A DNA stretch of 64,000 nt from Isochrysis galbana. Lineage: Eukaryota > Haptophyta > Isochrysidales > Isochrysidaceae. The notes beneath the pieces were generated by a model. That model made no database searches, was not told where the DNA came from, and saw nothing but the letters and a program-made list of their open reading frames with translations. The position numbers and the translations under genes are program-made. The stretch covers positions 1,699,145 to 1,763,144 of the forward strand of contig CM030944.1 of the NCBI GenBank assembly GCA_018136815.1, read 5' to 3'. Position 1 is the first letter of the stretch, and each line of letters starts with the position of its first letter. This document shows, in pieces, positions 1-11,700 of the stretch.

Positions 1-100
1 CTTCTTAGGTCCAAGGTAGACACGAGGGACTACAACGCAGGGACTCAAAAAGAAGGTTCCGACACACGGACACACACGAACTAAACCAAACAGGGCGAAA
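1..100. repeat. Direct repeat, copy 1 (cut by window edge)
   Basis: About 100 bases starting CTTCTTAGGTCCAAGGTAGA recur almost unchanged at 736-835, with one visible substitution. The flanking sequences differ, so this is not a simple tandem duplication. The pair encloses a gag-like reading frame and is probably part of an LTR or leader of a decayed LTR element whose rest lies left of the window. Confidence 0.7.
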
Positions 101-130
101 CCCGGATGGGACGTCAGGCTCATATCAGGT

Positions 131-150
131 CCTGATATCATGATATCAGG
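131..150. repeat. Perfect 20-base palindrome
   Basis: CCTGATATCATGATATCAGG reads the same on both strands. Further CCTGATATC or GATATCAGG words lie within about 30 bases on either side, so the whole stretch 122-178 can fold on itself. Confidence 0.7.
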
Positions 151-154
151 TCCT

Positions 155-619
155 CTAGACCTGAAACCTGATATCAGGGGGGCTAATAAAACAAAACTCC
201 TGAAGAGAAAAAACAAAAACAAAAAAAAACAGGAGGGGAACGTGGCGCGTGGCAGCTCGCTCGCGGAGTGGATCCACAAGCAGCGGCTCGTCTGACGGAG
301 CGGCGGATGGCGTCGCCGTGTTAGAAGGACCTTGCGGAGGCTCGGAGCCGCCGATTCCGACGAAGTGGACCCCTTGTGGCCCAAAAGGAGTTCCCGCTGT
401 TTCCATGGGCAGAGATGGAGCGGGAGTATGGAACGGCGCGGTCGTAGGCGCCAAGACAGAATTTGTGCTTGTCGAACACGCGATGACTACTGGCTCGTAG
501 GCAGAGGGCCGTTCGATCGAGCCGGCAGCTGACGCGGCCGTGAAAGAGTCGTTGGTTGTTGCTTGCGGGAATATGTCTGAGAGGTCATAGTAGAAGTCGG
601 GTCTGACAGTGCCAGCCAT
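155..619 (-). pseudogene. Gag-like N-terminal fragment of an LTR retroelement (fossil)
   Basis: An ATG-started minus-strand frame of 154 residues, rich in Ala, Pro, Ser and Thr like the gag N-terminus of the Ty3 element further right. A short DNA stretch near 455-475 resembles the sequence next to that element's LTR (a shared TTTGTGCTTGTCGA-like word). It lies between the two direct repeats at 1-100 and 736-835. No catalytic domain is visible. The assignment is by composition and context only. Confidence 0.3.
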
Positions 620-735
620 CGAGTGCTAGGGACGAAGAGGGAGACGAAGGTTCGGAGGCTCGCAACGCGCGGCGTTGGAGGGTAGGGCCGAGGCTAGCTA
701 GCGAGCTAGTGGAAGAGAGAGAGTGAGAATGAGAG

Positions 736-835
736 CTTCTTAGGTCCAAGGTAGACACGAGGGACTACAACGCAAGGACTCAAAAAGAAGGTTCCGACAC
801 ACGGACACACACGAACTAAACCAAACAGGGCGAAA
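736..835. repeat. Direct repeat, copy 2
   Basis: This is the second copy of the repeat at 1-100. After about 835 the sequence diverges into unique DNA. Confidence 0.7.
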
Positions 836-2033
836 ACTAACCACACCTAGGACGGACTGCCAAGCGTCGGTACCAAGGCAACTTATCGGCGCACAGACGT
901 GCGACAGAGAAGTCGGAATAGCGAAGGCAGACCTCGCTGGGGAGCTACCACCGATACACGAAGAGAAGACAGAAGACTACAACCGATGCACGAAGAGAAG
1001 AGAGAAGACAGTCAGGGAACGTTTGATGACACCGAAAGAAAGTAAGAGAAGGGGTGGAATGTCGCCGACGAGACCTTGAGGCTTAAAATAACCCATAGGT
1101 TAGAAGTAAAAGTCTGTCATCGTATGGAATACGACATGGGGCTTATCCTTATCCATGATAGCGGCAGCCTCTGCTAGTGAAACTCAAACTCCGGCATGGG
1201 CCAACCTGCGGGGCTCCATCCAAAGAAAGGCAAGACGATTGTGAGCCCACGAGCCCACGGCCAACTGCAGCCTACTGCCAATTTCCCCAGCACCGTGCTC
1301 AAGAGACGGAAGGAAGCGGGCACACCCTCAATCCGAGCATCCGAACTCGTCCAACAACAACACAACAACGACGACGACGACAACAACAACAACAAGCTCT
1401 GGTGAAGGAAGACATCATCACACCCAGCCAGGAGCCCCCCCCCTCTTGACGAGGAGGAGGAGAGCCGGCAGACAACCCCCTTCATTATTCTTTGTTCAGC
1501 TTGCACATCAACCAGATCAGAAGAAAGACCCCCGTTCAACTTGAATGCTGACCTTCCCCCTCTTCTCCCACACGCGCCTTCCGCATGGCGTACATAGAGA
1601 GGAAAGCCTCATCCCTCTAATCTATTGAATATCTTTCCCCTTCTCGCATCGCTTCTCCTCTCCTCGGACGCGCCGTCGGACGCGCCGCCTCCCTTCCCTA
1701 CCTTTCCAACCCCTTGCTCGCACTGTATCCCACGCCGTATCCCATCCCTTCTCCGTCGCGCCTCTCGCCCACGTCTGCACTACAATCAATCGCTCACTTA
1801 CCCGTCGGTCCAAGGGCAGAGAGCAGCTGCAAGGTGTGCACGAGATTGGAGGAAGAGGTGAGAGAGCGAGAGAGGAGGAGGGAGTGGGGAAGAGAGCGAG
1901 GAGGGGAGAGCGGAAGGAGAGAGAGCTGCGAACTGAGATTTTAGAGCTGAGAGTCGATTGAGGAGGCCTTGAGAGAGCCGCGCCTCAAAGGGAGTGGAGA
2001 GAAGGGAGTAAATAGCAATAGAGAGAGAGAACG
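836..2033. other. Intergenic DNA upstream of the MAPEG gene
   Basis: No convincing gene. It holds a CAA/CGA microsatellite at about 1350-1400 and a GA-rich purine tract at about 1850-2030 that runs up to the start codon of the next gene and may be its 5' leader or promoter. Confidence 0.5.
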
Positions 2034-2663
2034 ATGCTCAAGAGGGCGATCTCCTCAGGCGGCACCGCGCACACGCTCAGCTGCACTGTCACGGGCATGG
2101 CTGTCGCGCTCGGGCTTGCCTCGGCTGCGCTCAGCTCGGGCATACTGCTCCGCCTCATCCCGAGCTGGCTGCCTTATGAGCGCGTGCCCTTTGTCTGCCT
2201 CGGTGTCTACTTTGGCCTCTTCCAGCTCACAGCCGCCATCGGTAGGCTGGCGACCACAACCTTCATCGGCAGCTTCGATAACAAGCAGCCGCGTGCGATG
2301 AGAACGCGCGTCCTCGCCGGCAGCGACCAGCTGCGTGGCTGGTCTTTCACAGCACGCATGTACTCAGCGCACGCCAACACCGCGGAAGGGCTGCCCATCT
2401 TCCTTGCTGGTATCTACGCGGCACGAGAGATGGGCATGAAGCCCGAGCGACAGGCTACCCTCTCCCTGCTTGTGATCGTGTGCCGACTGCTGTACGTTCC
2501 GCTCTACGCCGGAGACATGGACCTCCTTCGGTCGGTCGTGTGGAGCACTTCCTTTTGCGCCTCGATGCTCGCTGTGACACTTCCACTTCTCCCAGATGTT
2601 GTAAGCGACTACATGGGAACAGACGGGTGGCTGGTGCTAGTTGTTGGGGACACCTGCGAATGA
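2034..2663 (+). CDS. MAPEG-family membrane protein (microsomal GST / eicosanoid-type)
   Basis: A 209-residue integral membrane protein, somewhat longer than the usual 130-160 residues of MAPEG proteins. About four to five hydrophobic helices are visible: roughly residues 15-45, 50-72, 118-135, 140-160 and 165-190. The diagnostic feature is the loop ARMYSAHANTAEGLPIF (about residues 107-123), which matches the MAPEG pattern of an Arg, then an Asn and a Glu entering the next helix. MAPEG proteins are trimeric membrane enzymes that conjugate glutathione or make leukotrienes; the substrate here is unknown. The start is the first ATG after a GA-rich leader, and no intron is needed. The N-terminal 30 residues could act as a signal anchor. 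Confidence 0.72.
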   Translation: MLKRAISSGGTAHTLSCTVTGMAVALGLASAALSSGILLRLIPSWLPYERVPFVCLGVYFGLFQLTAAIGRLATTTFIGSFDNKQPRAMRTRVLAGSDQLRGWSFTARMYSAHANTAEGLPIFLAGIYAAREMGMKPERQATLSLLVIVCRLLYVPLYAGDMDLLRSVVWSTSFCASMLAVTLPLLPDVVSDYMGTDGWLVLVVGDTCE

Positions 2664-4312
2664 CCTGTGTTCCGGCAGCTTGGCGTCGCTCGTATGGCCC
2701 AGGGAATCACGGACCTTTGCTGCAGGGGTCATGAGGCAACTCGGGTAGATGGGCGCTATAGACTCAGCGATAATCCACTTTTTCTCTGCTCGGAGCGCCG
2801 GTTGGATCATCCGCTCTGGAACTGGCCGCCCTGTGCGTGCTGCCTGGCGACGAGTTGATGTGTGGACAGTAAGATTCAGCTGCTCTCAACACTTTTCCGA
2901 AAGTGGTCGTGACGCTCCAACTGGTGAGAGGCAAAGGGTCATGATGAGTAGTACCGCTGTGTGGCAGATCGAGGATCTCTGAGTGCGACATGAAAACATA
3001 CGCTTCTTCTTCCACGATCGTACATGGTGTAAGCCACGGCGCGACGGCGAAGCGATGAACAAGTGGGCTGGTGAGCGATGCGTGGGACGTGGGCCGCCCA
3101 ACAATGATAGCCAAAAGCTGATAGCTGAAACGGCAAAGTCGATGTGTGGACAACAGCACGACAATTGATGCTGAAACCGCGCCCAGAGCGTCGAGTAGTC
3201 CAAGTTGGACTGGCACGGATAACAGTGATAAAGGACGTATAATGCGTGCGCGTACCATACAATAGTATACCGTGTTACGTACGATGAGCGCAAAGCAAAC
3301 AAGGCCTTTGACAACGTCCAACGCACGACTGTTCAATTTGCTAGCCGTTACCGCGGCTAGTACAGCATGCAATTGTGCTGCAGCACGGAGGCCGCACACC
3401 ACTCCTGTGAAAATGATGTACTACTGAAACTGAAACTTAAATTAATAATTGCAATTGAGCTGGCTTCGCTGGTGACTGGTGTGCCGAAGCGCCACATGCT
3501 CTTGCACTCGTTTAGTAGCGGAGGGAGTCACAGCTAGTGCTACTGTAGGGCGGTCAAACAGCTATTTTAACTTCTAAGGGTGAAAATTGACGATGTTAAG
3601 AATGAGGATTCATCACGAGATTTTTGGATATGGTGACCGGATAGGTGTAAGTAGCACATATCCGAACTAAGTTAATACTTAGTTCGTCGTCCATGAGGGG
3701 GCACGAGCCCCCCCCCCCCCTTCTCCACTCTCCACTCTCAGCTCTCAGAGGCTGCAGCCTCAAGTTTGGTTATTTTTTTACAAATGCCCCGTGAAATGGA
3801 TATAAAAAATTTAAGAACAATACCCCCCCCCCAGACGTTTGCATCTAGGGACACATTTTTGGGGGTGGTGAAGGTTTGGGGTAGAATTGTGTAAGGTGTG
3901 TAGAAAATGGCAATGGGGGGGTAAAAAAAAGGGAACCTCAAGTTGCACCCTCTAGGCGTGCAGGATCACCCGGAGGATGAAATAGGCGGGGTAGGCGTGT
4001 CGCCTCGTGATCCCGTACTTTTGTACTTTAACGAGGGGGTCAAACTTATACCGTCCACATGGGGGTAGTTGCTGAAAAACAACCAAACAAACCTGCAAAC
4101 CTGAGGTTGCACCCTCTCTCTCCCATTCCCATTGCCCCGAATGTAATTATCATTGATGCCAGGGCCGGTTCCCACCATTTTTTACATCAACATCACCTTC
4201 GATACATTTGTTTAGCATACGACGATGTTGCACTTTCTGCAAGAGCCTTAATACTTTGAATATTAAGAATCATTTTGTCTGTCGAGGTCAACTAACTTTA
4301 TAGTCAGTTGCC
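2664..4312. other. Intergenic DNA with poly-C/poly-G runs
   Basis: No frame here has a recognisable domain. The stretch 3540-3585 (GGGCGGTCAAACA followed by TTCTAAGGG) recurs at 37780-37812, marking another dispersed repeat. Homopolymer C/G runs lie at about 3708-3722, 3823-3832 and 3915-3930. The double-hairpin repeat at 3665-3716 is listed separately. Confidence 0.5.
3665..3716. repeat. Dispersed double-hairpin repeat, copy 1
   Basis: An 8-base inverted repeat, AACTAAGT...ACTTAGTT (3665-3684), is followed about 12 bases later by a second one, GGGGG-CACGAG-CCCCC. The same two-hairpin layout recurs at 61644-61692 and in decayed form at 33576-33605. Confidence 0.65.
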
Positions 4313-4430
4313 ATGGAGCGCGCCGCCGCTCCCCTCCTCTCCTCCGGGCCCCCCGCCGAGGGCGCCCCCCCAGCCCCCATGGAGCAGTCACTGTCGAAGC
4401 GACCGCGCCCGCCATCAGAGGCCGAGCAGG
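4313..4430 (+). CDS. Candidate first exon of an unknown gene
   Basis: An ATG at 4313 opens a GC-rich frame encoding about 39 residues (MERAAAPLLSSG...) that runs into a good splice donor, GAGCAG|GTGAGC, at about 4430. No downstream exon could be recognised; the hAT element begins only 300 bases further on and may have landed in the intron. The function is unknown and the call rests only on start, composition and donor. Confidence 0.25.
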
Positions 4431-4728
4431 TGAGCGCGACCCGCGTCGCGCCACACGGCCCGTGGCCCCGGCCACACCACACACAGCAGCCATGCTGGCC
4501 CCCCACATGGGGGGCAGCAGACTGCAGGAGCCAGAGAAGCAGCACCAGGCAGAGACCAGCCGCACTCCATTGGGCATGCCTTATGGTAGAGGCCCCTCTC
4601 ACCCTGGCAAGGGCCGCGCCGCCTCGGCGGCGCGACCCGCGGCCGGGTGGCCCTTATGGGCACAACATCATGACAGTCTGCCTGACGCTTGAAAGCACCT
4701 TACATCTCAGACCTCACTCAGAACACGG

Positions 4729-4736
4729 GAGCACCT
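4729..4736. repeat. hAT target-site duplication, left
   Basis: GAGCACCT here is repeated exactly at 29398-29405, directly outside the matching terminal inverted repeats. Eight bases is the hallmark duplication length of hAT transposons. Confidence 0.93.
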
Positions 4737-4987
4737 TAGGCCTAGGTAAAAATATGTAGTTTTTCTCGCCCAAATATGTAGTAAAAATATGTCGAAATAT
4801 GTAGGAAATTCGCCCAAATATGTAGAAAATATGTAGTGAAAGAATGTGCGGTGCGAAGCGTCTCTCTGCCTCAAAAAAGTCGAATGTACCCACCCACACC
4901 CACACCAGCCACAAGAACAAAAAAGAGCTAGATAGAGATAGAGCACACTTTGCACCAGATTGAAACATAAGATCATTATCATCAGCA

Positions 4988-5433
4988 TTAGCCAGACCCA
5001 GACACGCCGACGCTCTGCTCCTGCTTGCGCTTGTTGCGATTGTAACGCAACATGAGGGACGCGGACACTTGATCTGCAAGGGAGCTACCCCTCACAGATG
5101 GAAACATACAAGCAAGAAGAGAAAAGACACGCTCACTTGATGCTGAGTTGGGGGAGAGACAAAAGCATATCCTTGCGGCCGTGGCCCATGTTGGACACTT
5201 GGAACGATTGGCTGCCCACCACATTAAGACCTGCTTGGAGTATGCAGGCACATCAGATTGATCAAATTGTGCACCAGTACATGCCACGAGATAGGATGGA
5301 AGCTCAGCGTGTAGATCAGCCGCTACAACGTGTGCAAAAGGAGGAAGACTTGAGAGTTGTTGCACCCATAAAGCATTGACCTTTCCCTGAGAAGCGAAGC
5401 TTGGATCAAACGCTCGCAGCAAGCCGGTGATGC
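4988..5433 (-). pseudogene. hAT transposase, C-terminal piece (dimerisation domain)
   Basis: About 147 codons with the classic hAT C-terminal dimerisation signature: a WW pair, then a Cys-Pro, then LSPNSASSERVFSLL and SLADQVSASLMLRYN. The stop is at 4988. The reading frame runs straight into the retroelement LTR at 5434. When one GATGC is counted once, the codons continue in the same frame as the piece at 28283-29191, giving about 449 codons. So the transposase gene was open when the retroelement landed. Confidence 0.88.
5429..5433. repeat. Ty3 target-site duplication, left
   Basis: GATGC immediately left of the first LTR equals GATGC at 28283-28287 immediately right of the last LTR. Five bases is the usual Ty3/gypsy duplication length. 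Confidence 0.9.
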
Positions 5434-6756
5434 TGTCGAGTCGAGCGGAGCCGGAGGGCTCTGAGCCACTCCGTCGCGAGCAGCACCGGCGGCTAGCGCG
5501 GCGCTTTGGCCCTCCTCCCCACCGGGAGTCGGGTGAATGAAATTCTGGACTGGGTCGGGCAACCCCATTTGGGTGTCTGGACGGGGAACGAACGGCGAAC
5601 GAAGGGCTGTGGGGCGGCGAGGCGCTCCTAGCGGCCCTAGTGTGTTGGGTTTTAAGAGATTGTTAGACCTACAAAGAACTCTTCCCTCAGGGAGGGAGCC
5701 TAGGCTGCTTGAGTGCAGCGACGCAGCGAACAACGACGGACAACGGAGCTGAGAACAACAGGATACACCGACCCACGAACACACCGGAATCATTCACCCA
5801 AACCAAGCAAATTATCAAGCAACCGCGACCCCAAATCACCGATAACTCAAACACGTCGCGAGAGACGGAGAGAGAGAGCGAGAGAGAGAGAGACTCCGCA
5901 GCGACGGCCGGAGCGTGTCTCCGTTGTAACTTCCCACGTAGCGGAGAGTCCGAAGGGGAGCGTCCTGTCGCGCGACCACGGCGATCACTTTGGATACAGA
6001 TCGCGACGAGATATCTTCACGACCGAATAAATCTTGCCGTTGAGCGTGAACCTTCTAGACGCTTCTAACGAACAACCCTGAGTAGCAACCAAGGGGAAGA
6101 AACACCAAAGGGGCCAAGGGCTTGCATGTAACTTGCATCAAGGGGAAAGATTCCCTCACCTAGGAAGCGAACCTACACCGATCTCCAAGGGGAGATGGCA
6201 AATTAAACCTCAAATCTCGAGCGGATAGAGCAACCGACTTGCTCGCCAAAACCTTGACCGAGAAGAAAGAAGCAAGGACCTACAAGCCAAGGGTAGCGGA
6301 CCTAGGGAATGTGAGAGGAAATTTCCGAACGCCAACGCCAAACGCCAAACGCGGGGATTCAACGAAACCCTAACCAGGCCAAGCAGAACCTACGAAGAAC
6401 AGGCCTGGACAACAACGAAAGTCAGCAAGTCCCAAGAAAGAACCGGAACCCAACAAGAAACAACAAGCCTTGCAAGAAGCTAAACAAGCCTTCACAAGGT
6501 AACCTGAGAGCCTGAGACAAGCGCGCAGCGAGCAACAGGCGACCTGGCTCCTTTAGGTAAAGATTACCCGAAAGGAGGAAACCTGGAATCTAGACCTGAC
6601 AAACAGGCTAGAAGGAACGAAACGAGAACTCGAATTCTAGATCGCTAGGGACGAACCCTACCAACCTAGATGTACCTGAGCTTCACCGTGTGGCCGCACG
6701 GCGAAGGACCTGGAAACAAGAGCCTGGAAATCGCATCATCTAGGATGAATGCGACA
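5434..6756 (-). repeat. Outer 3' LTR of the Ty3/gypsy array
   Basis: 1,323 bases, starting TGTCGCATTCATCC on the element strand and ending CGACTCGACA (TG...CA ends). It includes a GA microsatellite at about 5865-5895. A run of six G on the element strand lies just inside (6757-6762) and fits a polypurine tract. Confidence 0.92.
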
Positions 6757-7132
6757 CCCCCCAACTAAGATCGAGACGTCTCCCGATGTCGAGCGTGAAC
6801 CTGGAAACAGAGACCTGGAACCTGGAACCTGAGCTGACCAGAGGTCAGAATCGGAACAAGAAGCAACGAAACATAGCGAGCGAAACGTGGAGACAAGAAC
6901 ACCCTTTGGATCCAAAGCGAGCACGAAATCGGCGGCTTAACGCGGCGGCCTCTTTCGTACGCACTGCCCCACCCACTTCTCCCTTTTACAGGAGCTTTGC
7001 TCGGGTGTTGCGCCGGGTGTAGAGCGCAGGCAGCACGCGTTCATCACCTCCATGATTCGCTCTTGAACTCGGAGCCCTAGCCGAGGCGTGGGGCTAGCCT
7101 AGGGGGACGGGTCCCTTACCCAAGACATGGGA
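6757..7132 (-). other. 3' untranslated part of the Ty3 element, with polypurine tract
   Basis: Non-coding stretch between the integrase stop and the 3' LTR. The G run next to the LTR on the element strand is the likely plus-strand primer. Confidence 0.6.
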
Positions 7133-8626
7133 TCAACGAGAGTGGAGCCTGGAGCGAGTGCGCGAAGACGGCGCATCGAGAACGGGAGGAAGAGGAGTAT
7201 TCCTGGCCGACGAAGAAGTTGCTTCCGGGGACTCAACATCTTCTGGACAAGTCTCTTCGACGGAGCGATCATAATCATCAAGCAAATCAGAACAACGACG
7301 GAGCAACTCGGAACGAGGCTCCCAGGTGGCTTCTCGAAGAGAATAGCCACGCCACTTCACGAGGTACTCGGTAGAATCGCCATGGCTACGACGATCGAGC
7401 AACTTCTCAACGATGTACTCGTCGTCAGCCAGCGGCTCTTCATCAACGAAAGTATGATACGGCCGGAGGTTCGAGATGTGCACCTCCTCCTTGACTAACC
7501 GGTTCTCCAGATCACGGAGTCGGTACCTAGTGTCGGACAGAGCCTCTACGACGCGGTAGGGACCCGAGTAGATGAATTGCAACTTGTTGGCGTGGCCTGG
7601 TAATCGCATGCAGACGCGATCCCCAGGTTCGAAACGAGCTGGTCTTTGAGACTTGATGGTAGCGTCACGGACCGACTCAGCCTGAGCGGCTAGGGTAGCC
7701 TCGAGAGCGCTGGACCAAGAGAGGCGGAGGCTCGCATTGAGCCTGGATGCGTACGAGCGAACGTCGGCGGACGCCGCCTCGAGAGCAGTTCGCGAAACGG
7801 TCTTCGGATCAGAGAGTTGAGCGGGCAGACGCAGCTCACGCCCAAAGATCAAAGACGCTGGAGACCGGGAGGTAACACGACCGGAAGAAGCCCTCAACGA
7901 GAGGAGTAGGAACGGCAAATGGTCGACCCAATGGCTGCCACCCTCGTTCGAGGCGCGCATCAAACGAATGAGCGTTTGCTGAGCGCGTTCGACGAAGCCT
8001 ACACCTTCATGTCGATACGGCTCTGTACTCGACAAATCAGTCCCGGTGAGTTCCAGAATACGCGAAACAAGAACCGAACAAAGATTCGAACCGGCGTCGG
8101 TCCGAAGCTGCCTAGGGACTCCATAACGCGTCACAATCAAGCGGATGAACATGTCCAAGGCTACTTCCGACGAGGGATCCCCATTCGACGGCTCAGCCTC
8201 AATCCATCGAGTGAGCGAGTCGATGAAGACGACCAGCTTGTCGTAACCCGAGACTCCAGGCACGAAGTTGTGAGTGGGAGCCAGCGAGAGCACGTCGAAG
8301 TAGACCACATCAAAGGGGTAGGTACCCACAGAGAGACCGGAGGGCGACGCTAGAGCCCTAGGTAGCGGCTTGGCGAGGGTGCACTCGTGGCATTCTCGGA
8401 CGTAGGACGCAACGTCGGAAGACATGCCAGGCCAGTATACCCGAGTACGAAGAAGACCGGACATACGAGAAACTCCAAGGTGACCGGAGCGATCGTGGTA
8501 GGCAAAAAGGTAGCGAGACCGCAACAAGGGCGGAACATAGAGCACTAGCGAGTCCGAGTCGGTGGAGTCAAGGACGGTGCGATAGTAGACGAGCCCATCG
8601 TGAACGACGAAACGGCGAAACATCTT
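7133..8626 (-). CDS. Integrase with C-terminal chromodomain (Ty3/gypsy pol, copy 1; fossil)
   Basis: The frame continues from the gap at 8627 to a stop at 7133. In order it shows the integrase zinc-binding region (HLGVSRM ... CHECTLAKP), the catalytic core (YFDVLSLAPTHN, LRTDAGSN, and a Glu in GVGFVERAQQT), and a chromodomain (EYIVEKLLDRR ... EYLVKWRGYSLREATWEP). Chromodomains direct chromovirus integration to marked chromatin. The join to the upstream RNase H part is hidden in the assembly gap. Confidence 0.93.
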   Translation of the reverse strand, partial: KMFRRFVVHDGLVYYRTVLDSTDSDSLVLYVPPLLRSRYLFAYHDRSGHLGVSRMSGLLRTRVYWPGMSSDVASYVRECHECTLAKPLPRALASPSGLSVGTYPFDVVYFDVLSLAPTHNFVPGVSGYDKLVVFIDSLTRWIEAEPSNGDPSSEVALDMFIRLIVTRYGVPRQLRTDAGSNLCSVLVSRILELTGTDLSSTEPYRHEGVGFVERAQQTLIRLMRASNEGGSHWVDHLPFLLLSLRASSGRVTSRSPASLIFGRELRLPAQLSDPKTVSRTALEAASADVRSYASRLNASLRLSWSSALEATLAAQAESVRDATIKSQRPARFEPGDRVCMRLPGHANKLQFIYSGPYRVVEALSDTRYRLRDLENRLVKEEVHISNLRPYHTFVDEEPLADDEYIVEKLLDRRSHGDSTEYLVKWRGYSLREATWEPRSELLRRCSDLLDDYDRSVEETCPEDVESPEATSSSARNTPLPPVLDAPSSRTRSRLHSR

Positions 8627-8726
8627 NNNNNNNNNNNNNNNNNNNNNNNNNNNNNNNNNNNNNNNNNNNNNNNNNNNNNNNNNNNNNNNNNNNNNNNNNN
8701 NNNNNNNNNNNNNNNNNNNNNNNNNN
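8627..8726. other. Assembly gap (100 N)
   Basis: Exactly 100 unknown bases inside pol, between the RNase H and integrase regions. The true size is unknown. Confidence 0.99.
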
Positions 8727-11700
8727 GGATTGCTGAGCGGGAGCGGGAGCGACAGAACTGGAACACGAATCATCGTCGGCAATGGGGCCTGAGGCGACGG
8801 CCGGCGGAGGCGACCCTTGGCCTGATGGCTCGTGATTGACCGTCTCTCCTGAACCTAGGGGTGGCTCTACGAACGGATCTTCCGCCAGGGCCGCTCTCAT
8901 CTCTTCGGAAGTCGGCGTACCCGGAGCCAAATAACTGGACTGGATGGCGGGCCCGGAATCGGAGGCTCGACGACGAGATCGATCCAAAGCTTGAAGCCCT
9001 CGCGCCGTAGCTACGGAGCGCGTGATGGCAGCCACCGGATGGGACCGTTCCTGCTCGGCTAGAGACTCTGAGCCAGGCTCACGCGCCGCCAGTGACGCTA
9101 GGCCGGCGAGTGGTTCGTCTTCGTGTTCCGGCTCCAGGGATGCTAGCCGGGACAGCCCGTCAGCATCCTGATGAACAGCTCCTGGTTTATGTTCGACATC
9201 GAACCGGTACTCAGCCAACTTGAGAGCCCACCGAGTCAGCCGAGAGGCTGGCCCACCGGATACTTGATCCTTCATGGTATGCAGCCATCGCAGCGCGGAG
9301 TGGTCGACGACTAACTTGAACCGACGCCCCCAAAGGTAGGGTCGCCAATTTCGGATGGATTCCAGGGCGGCCAAGAGTTCAATCTCGGTCACCGTCCAAT
9401 GGCGTTCGGCCGAGGTGAGACTGCGAGCGTAGTACCCAACGACTCGTTCACGGTTATCGTCTCCTAGCTGCGAGAGGATGCCGGCGATGCCCAACTTGCT
9501 AGCCCCATCGGTCTTGACGATGAAGGGCCGATCATCCCTGGGTGGAGTCAAGACGGGCTCCGAAGTGATCGCTGTCTTGAGCTCTTGGATAGCTCGGCGA
9601 CACTCCTCGGACTGGGACTCCTTTGCCACGTCGCAGCCCTTCCGCGTGAGAGCAGTGAGGGGAGCAGCCTTAGCGGCGAATTGGCGAATGAATCGACGAT
9701 AGTAGGAGCAAAGGCCGAGGAAAGATCGAACCGCTTCCAAGGAGTTGATGGATGACGGGTCGATGTCGGCGACAGCTGCGACCTTCTTCGGGTCCATCTT
9801 GAGACCTTCCCTCGAGACAACGTGACCGAGGTACTCCGTAGAGGTGGCAAAGAAGACACACTTGGACATCTTGCAGGTCAGGCCGGCCCACTCTAGCCGC
9901 TCGAGAACTAGGTCTAGCCGGTGAAGCATTTGCTCGAACGAAGCTTGTGCCCTGGCCTCTTCGGAAGGACCCACGCCCGTTGACCAGATGCCCACATCAT
10001 CGAGGTAAGGCATGCAGATCTCCCACGCTAGCGCACCGAGAACGATGTCCATCAAGCGGCACATGTAGGAGGGACCTGATTGGATGCCGAACGGTAGAAA
10101 GTTGAACTCGTATTTGCCGCGGTGGGTAGTGAAAGCGGTGATATGTTTGTGCGACTCTTTGATCGGGATGCCCCAAAAACCAGAGGCTAAATCGAGAGTA
10201 CATAAAAAGAGAGAACTGAGCGGCCCTTGGCCGGACGCTAGCCTATCAATAGCCTCTACAATGAGGGGTAGAGGGCTATCCTCGACGCGTAGCTTGGCGT
10301 TAGTGTCGCGGTAGTCCACGCAGAATCGAACGGAGCCATCTTTCTTGCTGACCAGGACTACTCGGGAAGCCCAAGCCGAATTTGACTTGCGAATAATGCC
10401 GGCGGCTTCCATCTTGGCTACCTCCTCTTCTATGATGAGCTCGCCTGCGCGGCCCACTCTAGACGGAGCGTGCCGGTGAGGAACAGCGCCGGGGTTGAGT
10501 GGCAACTCCACCTCGAGAACGTGCGTATGGTTTGGAGCCCCCGGGTGCAACGCGAAAGCTTTGATGCGCCGGGCCAAGAGTTGGCGTACTTCTTCTCGTT
10601 GATCGTCGGAAAGAAGCCGGTCCGGATCGATGGTGGCTGAGTCGAGTAGAGATCGTTGCTCCTCGCTCAGCGCGGTGACAGGGTCACCATCCCCCTCGCT
10701 TCCAGTCGGAGTCCAGCCCCGGTGCAACTTGAAACGCACCTGGAGCGAAGCTATCGGATGCAGAGACGGCAGGGTCAGCGCATTGACCCCGGTGTGGACG
10801 ATCGTCACCGCGATGCGATGATCGTCCGTGGGCGTGACCACCGTGGGCATTACGAGAGGGGACGAATCGAGAGCCTCGCGGTTTGGTAGGCGGTCGACCA
10901 GCATCGCGCAGTCCGAATGATCTCGGAGAGCCAGCGGAACCCTGACCCAGATGGTTGCGCGGTGGAAGGCAGGAATCGTCACCGCTTGCTCCGTGTAGAG
11001 AAGATATTCGGACGAGGTAGACGCCGGAGCTTTGGCCGCAAACTCGTCGGCAGACTCAAAGAGAGGTGTATAGAGTGGCTGTCTAGCATCAGCAGCAGCC
11101 TCACCCTCCGATCCGGCCGGGATCTCTCGTGTTGCCGTCGACCTCTCCAGAAAGTCGACAGTCAGCGGCTGACCGGGTGACATCGAGATAGCTCCGACGA
11201 AGCCGGAGTCCGCGACTGGGGGCGGCGCCGTGGAAACTCTGACTACGCATTCGGAAAGGACTCTTGAAGAGTCTTCTGCATCGCCAGAGGCCGGACGGAG
11301 GCGGAGGCTTCCTTCCGAGCTCGCGGCGTCGAGAGAAATGGTAGCGGAGTGGGCGGCCAAAAAATCGTTCCCGAGCAGAAGCATCGCGTTTCCTTCGATG
11401 ACCGCGAACGAATGACGGAAGAGGCGACCGGACAAGGAGAAGACGAGGCTAGCCCGGCCCCTAGTGATGAGAGGAAGGCCGTCCGGCCCATGTAGGTTGG
11501 GGACGGTAGCGTCCGATACGCGTTCGACGCAAGCGTCTTCAGGTAGTCGATCGAGAAGAGCAGTGGTGATTACTGACGGGCCCGCTCCAGTGTCAGCCAG
11601 GGTGCTGTTCACCGTGAGGGCAACGTCCGGGAGAACGAACCCTTGAGCTGCGCGGTCGCCATCGGCACGGCAGACCACGAGATCGCGGACATAGAGGCAG

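Noticed and set aside
2764-3402. A 212-residue minus-strand frame
   Set aside because: No domain, two other overlapping frames of similar length and no conserved feature; probably chance in GC-rich DNA.
7919-8353. A plus-strand frame inside the integrase region
   Set aside because: It is the antisense shadow of the integrase core, which has clear catalytic motifs on the other strand.
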